Assembly: GCA_965279565.1 (NCBI GenBank) | Contig: OZ257249.1 | Location: 682,001-746,000 of the forward strand | Source: Tagaea sp965279565 | Lineage (GTDB): Bacteria; Pseudomonadota; Alphaproteobacteria; CACIAM-22H2 | Reading direction: 5' to 3' | Length of the DNA: 64,000 nt | Shown here: positions 59,102 to 64,000 of the stretch, one piece after another | Layout: the number at the start of each line of letters is the position of its first letter | How positions within the stretch are numbered: the first letter of the stretch is position 1 | Position numbers and translations under genes: made by a program | Notes under the pieces: model-generated | What the model saw: only the letters and a program-made list of their open reading frames with translations | Database searches by the model: none | What the model was told of the DNA's origin: nothing

Positions 59102-59938
59102 ATGCGCAAATATCTCGACGAGGCGCGCCTGCTGCTGGTCGGCATCCCGGTCGTGATCTGGACGATGGTCCCGATCTACCACATGTTCCTGTTCGCGATC
59201 TCGCCCAAGGAGCAGGGCTTCAAGGGCAAGCTGTGGCCCGACGAGCCGACGCTGCGCAATTTCCAGATCGTCTTCGACCAGAAGCACCACTACCTGATCA
59301 ATTTCTGGCACCAGATGTGGAACTCGGTCCTGATCGCGGTCGCGGTCGGGGTCATAACGCTGCTGATCGCGACCGCCGCCGCCTTCGCCATCAGCCGCCT
59401 GCGCGTGCGCGGCGGCCGGCTCATCATGAACCTCGCCCTGCTCACCTATTTCGTGCCGGCCGCGTTCCTCGCCTTGCCGATGTACAAGGCGATGGGCACC
59501 TACGGACTGCTCAACAGCCAGTGGGCGCTGATCCTGGCGATGACGACGGTGGCCACACCCTACGCGATCTGGGTGCTGAAGCAGGCGGCCGACAAGCTGC
59601 CGCTCGAGCTGGACGAAGCCGCGATCATCGACGGCGCGACCGCGATCCAGCTCTTCCGCCACATCTTCGTGCCGCTGATGACGCCGTCGATCGTCGCGGT
59701 CGGAACCTACGCGCTGCTGCTGGCGTGGAACGAATATCTCTACGCCTTCCTGCTGCTGTCGCGCGACGTGGACACGACGCTGGCCGTCGCTCTCGGCGCG
59801 TTCCTGTCGGCCGACGATTCGCCGTGGGAACTGCTGATGACGACCGGCGTGATCTACGCGCTGCCGCCGGCGGCGATCTACTACACGTTCAAGCGATACA
59901 TGGCCGCCGACCTCACCTCGGGCTCCGTCAAGACGTGA
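59102..59938 (+). CDS. Sugar-type ABC permease 2
   Basis: 278 residues, six helices, MalG/UgpE-like. The EAA loop is LDEAAIIDGATAIQLFRHIFVPLM and the C-terminus has the usual AYLLL-WNEYLYAFLLLSRD pattern. It pairs with the preceding permease, 6 nt upstream. No ATPase gene follows; instead the stop overlaps the GTG of a dioxygenase-like gene (GTGA). Confidence 0.9.
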   Translation: MRKYLDEARLLLVGIPVVIWTMVPIYHMFLFAISPKEQGFKGKLWPDEPTLRNFQIVFDQKHHYLINFWHQMWNSVLIAVAVGVITLLIATAAAFAISRLRVRGGRLIMNLALLTYFVPAAFLALPMYKAMGTYGLLNSQWALILAMTTVATPYAIWVLKQAADKLPLELDEAAIIDGATAIQLFRHIFVPLMTPSIVAVGTYALLLAWNEYLYAFLLLSRDVDTTLAVALGAFLSADDSPWELLMTTGVIYALPPAAIYYTFKRYMAADLTSGSVKT

Positions 59939-60738
59939 AACTCTCGGATCAGGAAATCGGGCGCTACCGGCAGGACGGCTACGTCGTCCCGGCCCTGCGC
60001 CTGCCGGCCGCGCGGGTGGATGCGCTTCGCGGAACGCTCGACCGGCTGATCGCCGCCAATCCCGATATCCGGCCCGAACGGCTCGTCAGCGTCCATATCG
60101 AGGGGAAGAACGCCGAGGGCGTGCGCGGCAGCTCCGACTTCCTCGATCTCGCGCGCGATCCGGCGATCGTCGCGGCGGTCTCGCAGCTGATCGGGCCCGA
60201 CGTGATCCTGTGGGGCTGCCAGATATTCTGCAAGCCGGGCGGCGACGGCATGGAAGTGCCGTGGCACCAGGACGGCCATTACTGGCCCATCCGCCCGCTC
60301 GCCACCTGCACGGTGTGGGTTGCGCTGGACGAATCGAAGGTCTCCAACGGCTGCCTGCGCGTGATCCCCGGCTCGCATCGCGCGCGCACGCTGCTCGACC
60401 ACATGCGCGAGGACCGGACCGACCTCGTGCTCAACCAGCGCGCCATGCCCGGCTCGTTCGACGAAGGGACGGCTGCCGACATCGAGCTCGATCCGGGCCA
60501 GATGTCGCTGCACGACGTCTACCTGATCCACGGCTCGAACCCGAACCGCTCGCCGCGGCGGCGCGCCGGCGTGGCGATCCGCTACATGCCCGCCACGTCG
60601 CTGTTCGACCGCACGCTGATGAAGCCCGGTGCCGGCAGCGGCTACACGGTGGACTTCTCGTCGCGTCCGCTGTGGCTGGTGGCCGGCGAGGACCGCACCG
60701 GCCGCAACGACTTCACGATCGGTCACGCGCGCGACTAG
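59935..60738 (+). CDS. Phytanoyl-CoA-dioxygenase-like Fe(II)/2-oxoglutarate oxygenase
   Basis: 267 residues from a GTG that overlaps the permease stop. The iron ligands are His111 and Asp113 (WHQDGHYWPI) and His199 (LIHGSNPNRSPRRR); the 2-oxoglutarate-binding Arg is among the following RRRAGVAIRY residues. LDESKVSNGCLRVIPGSH is the family core. It should hydroxylate or oxidatively cleave the compound imported by the neighbouring transporter. The substrate is unknown. The stop shares CTAG with the convergent TPR gene. Confidence 0.88.
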   Translation: MKLSDQEIGRYRQDGYVVPALRLPAARVDALRGTLDRLIAANPDIRPERLVSVHIEGKNAEGVRGSSDFLDLARDPAIVAAVSQLIGPDVILWGCQIFCKPGGDGMEVPWHQDGHYWPIRPLATCTVWVALDESKVSNGCLRVIPGSHRARTLLDHMREDRTDLVLNQRAMPGSFDEGTAADIELDPGQMSLHDVYLIHGSNPNRSPRRRAGVAIRYMPATSLFDRTLMKPGAGSGYTVDFSSRPLWLVAGEDRTGRNDFTIGHARD

Positions 60739-62192
60739 TGCTGGCCGGACAGGATCGCGCCAAGTCGGGCCTGCGATTCGCGCCAGGAAAGCTCGCGCAC
60801 GCGCGGGCCATCGACGGCGCCATGCTTGCGCCGCGCCCAGTAGAATTCGATGGTCGCATTCATATAGTCGCCGTTGTTCAGGTGCCGGTAGCCGGCGAAG
60901 GCCGATTGCGCCGATTCCTGCTCCAGCCCCGGCGCCGGGAGATTCGACAGCAGGCCGTCGGAGCCGGCACGCGGCGCGGACACCGGCGTCTGCGGCACCG
61001 TCTTCGCGAATTCGAGCGCCCGGCCGAAGCGCGGATCGAACTTCGTTAGCGTGTCGGCGGTCTCGAGGAAGCGCGTGGCGGACTCGACGTCGCCCGCACC
61101 GATCCGCTCGAACGCCAGGTTCGCGAGTTCGCGCGCGCGCTGCTCGAACGCGGAAAGCCCTTCCGCCGCCGCCATCGGCGGCTTGGGCCGCATCTGCGGC
61201 GGCGGCTGGCCTTCGCGCGGCGGTACCTTGATCGTCGGGACGGTCTGGCTCGCGAGATTGCGCTCGACTTCGCCGACCATCAACGGGCCGGCAAGGTTGC
61301 GCACCGCCCAGGCGCGGAAACCGGTGCTGCGATACTCGATCGGATCGGGCGTTGCGGGTGCTGCAGGGCGCGCCACCTCGGCAGCCTCCGCAAAGTCGAG
61401 TCTGGGCGTGGCCGGAACCGGCGGACGCGGTGCGACAGCGATGCCGCGCGCATCGACCGGCACGGACGCCTGCCCGCCCTTGTCGAAAAGCGGCTCCTTC
61501 GTGCCGACGAAGTCGAGCGGCGGTTGCGACGCCGCAGGCGCCGAGGGCGCCGAATAGGCCGGGGCGTTGCCGGCGGCCGGACGCCGAGCAGGAACCGGCG
61601 GTGCCTCCGGGCGCGCGGTCCCGCCCGGTCCGCCGCCGGTGCCGAAGAAGCTTGTTCCGCCCGGCGCCATGAAATCGATGTCCGCGGCGGCCGACGGCGG
61701 CGCGCCGGTGGAAGCATCGAGCCTGCGCGCGATTCCGTCGATCAGGCCGGCGATGCGCTTCTGCTGGGCGGCGCGCTCGGCCTGCTGGCGCTCGGCTTCG
61801 CGTGCGCGCAGGTCGCCAAGCTCGCGTTCCGCGGCCTCGAGATTGCCGCGCACGTTGGGATCGTTCGGGTTCAGCCGGAGCGACTGCTGGAAGGCTGCGA
61901 CCGCCGCGACGAGATCCCCGTTGCGGTAGAGCGCGATGCCCCGGTTGTTGAGATCGAGCGCATTCTGCCGCGCCATCTGCTGCTGTTGCGCTTCGATCGC
62001 ACCCATGACGCCGAACATCATGTCGACCATGCCGCCCATGCCGGCGAACGGGTCGTAGCCGCCCCCGCCGCCGCCGCCACCCGACGGCATGCTGCCGACG
62101 ACGCAGCTCTTGCGGCCGCAGATCGCGGCGGCGTCGTGCGGAACCGCGACGACGACTGCGAACGCCATCGCAAGGAGGTGCCGCCGCATCAT
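60735..62192 (-). CDS. Exported TPR protein with coiled-coil and low-complexity regions
   Basis: 485 residues. After a signal peptide (residues 1-~23) a Gly-rich stretch follows (residues ~37-45, eight glycines). TPR-like helices come next (ALDLNNRGIALYRNGDLVAAVAAFQQSLRLNPNDPNV), then a charged coiled coil (~108-148), a Pro/Ala-rich linker (~150-300) and a helical C-terminus with FAGYRHLNNGDYMNATIEFYWARRKHG. I do not recognise a named family. Its ATGATG start overlaps the stop of the upstream TPR gene. It is probably a periplasmic scaffold. Confidence 0.78.
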   Translation of the reverse strand: MMRRHLLAMAFAVVVAVPHDAAAICGRKSCVVGSMPSGGGGGGGGYDPFAGMGGMVDMMFGVMGAIEAQQQQMARQNALDLNNRGIALYRNGDLVAAVAAFQQSLRLNPNDPNVRGNLEAAERELGDLRAREAERQQAERAAQQKRIAGLIDGIARRLDASTGAPPSAAADIDFMAPGGTSFFGTGGGPGGTARPEAPPVPARRPAAGNAPAYSAPSAPAASQPPLDFVGTKEPLFDKGGQASVPVDARGIAVAPRPPVPATPRLDFAEAAEVARPAAPATPDPIEYRSTGFRAWAVRNLAGPLMVGEVERNLASQTVPTIKVPPREGQPPPQMRPKPPMAAAEGLSAFEQRARELANLAFERIGAGDVESATRFLETADTLTKFDPRFGRALEFAKTVPQTPVSAPRAGSDGLLSNLPAPGLEQESAQSAFAGYRHLNNGDYMNATIEFYWARRKHGAVDGPRVRELSWRESQARLGAILSGQH

Positions 62193-62851
62193 GGCGCACG
62201 CACGCAGTCGCAGGGCACGCCGAGCGACTGGACGATGCGCTCGACGGCCGCCTTGTCGGGTGCGAGCGTCCGCGCACGCTCGCAGTCGGCGCGCGCCTCG
62301 TCGAGACGGCCGAGCCTGCCCAGCGCGTCGCAGCGGTTCATCAGCGCCATCCAGTGGCCGGGTGCCTGGCCGATCACCAGCGCATAGTCGGCGGCGGCTC
62401 CAGCGGGATCGCCGACGTCGAACCGCGCATTGCCGCGCATGAACAGCACTTCGGGTTCGCCGGGCGCCAGTTCGAGTGCACGCGAGAAGTCGGCGATCGC
62501 GGCACCGTAATTCTCGAGCTTCGCGCGCGCGAGGCCGCGATTGGTCACCGCGGCGACGAAATCCGGAATCAGCGTCGACGCGACGCTGAAATCCGCTTCG
62601 GCATTGGCGAAGTCCTCGCGCTGCATATGGGCGAGCCCGCGCATGTTGTAGGCGGCACCGACATCGCCCACGCCGAGGCCGCCGGCGGAAACCGTCGAGC
62701 CGAGCAGCAGCAGCGCGCCGTCGACGTCGCCGCGCTGCAGCGCTTCCCACGCGCGCTGGAGATCGGCCGTCTGCGCCATCGTCGGCCCGGCGGATGTCGC
62801 GACCAACGCCACCGCCAGCAGCCACGCGCGCAGGGGTCGGAAGCGCGACAT
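62189..62851 (-). CDS. Exported TPR-repeat protein
   Basis: 220 residues with a signal peptide ending TMAQ (residue ~27). It has about five TPR units, for example GAAYNMRGLAHMQREDFANAEADFSVASTLIP and AAIADFSRALELAPGEPEVLFMRGNARF. It ends with a Cys pair (PCDCVRAP). Partner unknown. It begins 11 nt after the lipoprotein gene and overlaps the next TPR gene (ATGA), so the three form one operon. Confidence 0.82.
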   Translation of the reverse strand: MSRFRPLRAWLLAVALVATSAGPTMAQTADLQRAWEALQRGDVDGALLLLGSTVSAGGLGVGDVGAAYNMRGLAHMQREDFANAEADFSVASTLIPDFVAAVTNRGLARAKLENYGAAIADFSRALELAPGEPEVLFMRGNARFDVGDPAGAAADYALVIGQAPGHWMALMNRCDALGRLGRLDEARADCERARTLAPDKAAVERIVQSLGVPCDCVRAP

Positions 62852-62862
62852 CGCCGCCGCCG

Positions 62863-63405
62863 TCAGATCGGATCGCGATGCGACGGCGCGGGACCCTGCC
62901 CGACCGCCGCATCGTCGTGCCGGATGCGCACGCGCATCGAGCCTGTGTTGTCCGCCGGCAGCCAGTCGTACGAGCGCAGGAACAGTTCGCCCGCCTCGGC
63001 AGGCTTCAGGACACGGTTGCTGCCGACCGGGAAGGGTTTGCCGGCCCGGCCGATGCGGCCGATCAGCGCCGATCCGCGCGCACCGATGCCCAGCATGTCG
63101 GCCTCGCACAGCGGCGACACGCCGTTGCCGTCGGCGTCGCTCACGCCGCAGAACCCGCCGACCGACCACTGCCCCGACGCGACAAGCCGGTACGTGTCGC
63201 CGACCTCGACCGCGAAGCCCGCACTCTGCCATTCCTTCGCGGCGTCGATCTCGACCTCGATCTCGCGTCCGTAGACGAACGGGGCGAGATCGGTTGCGGA
63301 ACCGGTTACCGGAATCGGCGTGTCGACGGCCTTGCAGCCTGCCAGTGCGCCGCACGACAGGCCCGCCGCGACAAGGATCGCAAGTCGATACGCAAGATCC
63401 GGCAT
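62863..63405 (-). CDS. Lipoprotein with a PA-IL (LecA) lectin-like domain
   Basis: 180 residues. The signal peptide ends in the lipobox LAGC (Cys24). In the mature protein, VEVGDTYRLVASGQWSVGGFCG, ALIGRIGRAGKPFPVG and the C-terminal DNTGSMRVRIR follow the order of the Pseudomonas PA-IL/LecA galactose-binding fold (GD...I.A.G.W, then L..KIG..G, then N.GS..V.I). The similarity is judged by eye. The start at 63405 is set by the signal peptide. It leads an operon of exported TPR proteins. Confidence 0.75.
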   Translation of the reverse strand: MPDLAYRLAILVAAGLSCGALAGCKAVDTPIPVTGSATDLAPFVYGREIEVEIDAAKEWQSAGFAVEVGDTYRLVASGQWSVGGFCGVSDADGNGVSPLCEADMLGIGARGSALIGRIGRAGKPFPVGSNRVLKPAEAGELFLRSYDWLPADNTGSMRVRIRHDDAAVGQGPAPSHRDPI

Positions 63406-63518
63406 GAAACGCTCTCCGATGCAGACCGGGATACAGCGTTCAGCGAATACACTGCGTATATTATCATGGATGCGCTCGATCGCCACGCCGTTAACCGCAC
63501 GGATGTCGGGAGGGGCTC

Positions 63519-64000
63519 TTGGCTGAACGCCGGTTTTGCATCTTCGTATCGCTGCTCGCCGCGAGTATCGCAATCGCATTCGCCGGTCCCGCGTACGCCC
63601 AGGACGCCGCCGTTCCGCCGGCAGTGACCGCCAATGTCGAGCGCGGCGTGGCGCTGGCGCGCCAGTCGCAATGGTCGCTGGCGATCCGCTATTTCCGCCT
63701 CGCGCAGGAAGGTGCGCCCGACAACCCGGCCGTCCTGCTCAATCTCGGTCTCGCCTTCGACCGGATGGGCGGGCGCGAGGCGATCGCGGGTGCCTGGCTG
63801 CGCGCCTATCTCGCCGCCGCACCCGGTGCCGGCAATGCGCGGCAGGTGCGCGACCGCGTCGCCGAACTTGAATCGGCATTGGAGATCCGCACCCAGCAGA
63901 TGCTCGAGACCGTCGCGCGCATCGTCGACGAGGTGCCGGCCCCGGCCGAGAAGGCCGCTCTGGTCGCGAGCCTCGTGCGCGGCCATGCCGAGTTCGACGA
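63519..64000 (+). CDS. Exported TPR-type protein (3' end beyond window)
   Basis: A TTG at 63519 preceded by GGGAGGGG opens a frame that runs to the window edge (~160 codons seen). The signal peptide is AERRFCIFVSLLAASIAIAFAGPAYAQ-like, cleaved after AYAQ. The mature part has TPR-like helices (GVALARQSQWSLAIRYFRLAQEGAPDNPAVLLNLGLAFDRMG) and ends in a charged helical region. It is divergent from the PA-IL-like lipoprotein operon; the 113-nt region between them includes an AT-rich TATATTAT (63457-63464) that could serve as a -10 box. Confidence 0.75.
   Translation, partial: MAERRFCIFVSLLAASIAIAFAGPAYAQDAAVPPAVTANVERGVALARQSQWSLAIRYFRLAQEGAPDNPAVLLNLGLAFDRMGGREAIAGAWLRAYLAAAPGAGNARQVRDRVAELESALEIRTQQMLETVARIVDEVPAPAEKAALVASLVRGHAEFD

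Overview
This 64 kb window is very GC-rich, densely coding chromosomal DNA. It is most likely from an alphaproteobacterium, probably of the Rhodospirillales type, although I cannot name a genus. The clues are a SAM-II riboswitch in front of metZ (a mostly alphaproteobacterial RNA), an intracellular polyhydroxyalkanoate depolymerase, a fused TAXI-type TRAP permease, the oxygen-independent cobalamin gene set, and many TTG/GTG starts with overlapping start/stop codons. I see no insertion sequence, integrase, prophage or CRISPR array, and no non-coding gap longer than about 310 nt. That longest gap holds the riboswitch and a tRNA gene.

Layout. (1) 1-15.2 kb: a nearly complete cobalamin (B12) locus: cobO (5'-truncated by the window edge), cobQ, cobD/cbiB on the other strand, cbiX-cbiC-cobL-cobI-cbiG/cobJ-cobM, then an inverted cbiD-cobK pair and cobA-lipoprotein-cobB. 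cbiX, cbiD and cbiG are present while cobG, cobF and cobNST are not, so this is the early-cobalt, oxygen-independent route. An M20D amidohydrolase and an ankyrin-repeat protein sit between the cob blocks. (2) 15.2-18.7 kb: PHA depolymerase, EamA exporter, endonuclease/phosphatase-fold protein and an isoprenylcysteine-methyltransferase-like membrane protein. (3) 18.7-25.4 kb: glycerol kinase leading a ugpBAEC glycerol-3-phosphate importer operon, and a LysE exporter. (4) 25.4-32.2 kb: a minus-strand run with an unusual FAD oxidase-methyltransferase fusion, an ABC exporter, a small secreted protein, a sulfite-oxidase-like molybdoenzyme, an exported glutathione peroxidase and a class V aminotransferase. 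(5) 32.3-40.6 kb: a taurine/nitrate-type ABC importer, a BtuF-like protein, a large MscS channel, PAS and GAF-PAS sensors, an SRPBCC protein and recX. (6) 40.7-49.9 kb: an orphan ABC-2 permease, argD-argF-hslO, a Tat lipoprotein, and the minus-strand series metZ-YjdF-like-apaG-folE-argE, with the SAM-II riboswitch upstream of metZ and tRNA-Gly(CCC) beside it. (7) 49.9-56.5 kb: TAXI-TRAP transporter, an unknown alpha-helical protein, a SPINDLY-type TPR glycosyltransferase and CorA. (8) 56.6-60.7 kb: a sugar-type ABC importer (no ATPase) with a phytanoyl-CoA-dioxygenase-like enzyme. (9) 60.7-64 kb: a cluster of exported TPR proteins with a lipoprotein bearing a PA-IL-lectin-like domain.

How the genes work together. 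The cob block converts uroporphyrinogen III to adenosylcobinamide (phosphate), apart from a precorrin-2 dehydrogenase that must be elsewhere. glpK and ugp feed glycerol-3-phosphate metabolism. argD, argF and argE belong to arginine synthesis, and metZ to methionine synthesis under SAM control. Two structural themes recur. Five of eight convergent gene pairs share a single CTAG holding both stop codons. Strong perfect or near-perfect hairpins sit directly behind three of the four solute-binding-protein genes, upstream of their permease genes. I saw no single obvious new defence or conflict system. The best candidates for undescribed biology are the oxidase-methyltransferase fusion with its exporter and the exported PA-IL/TPR cluster at the right edge.
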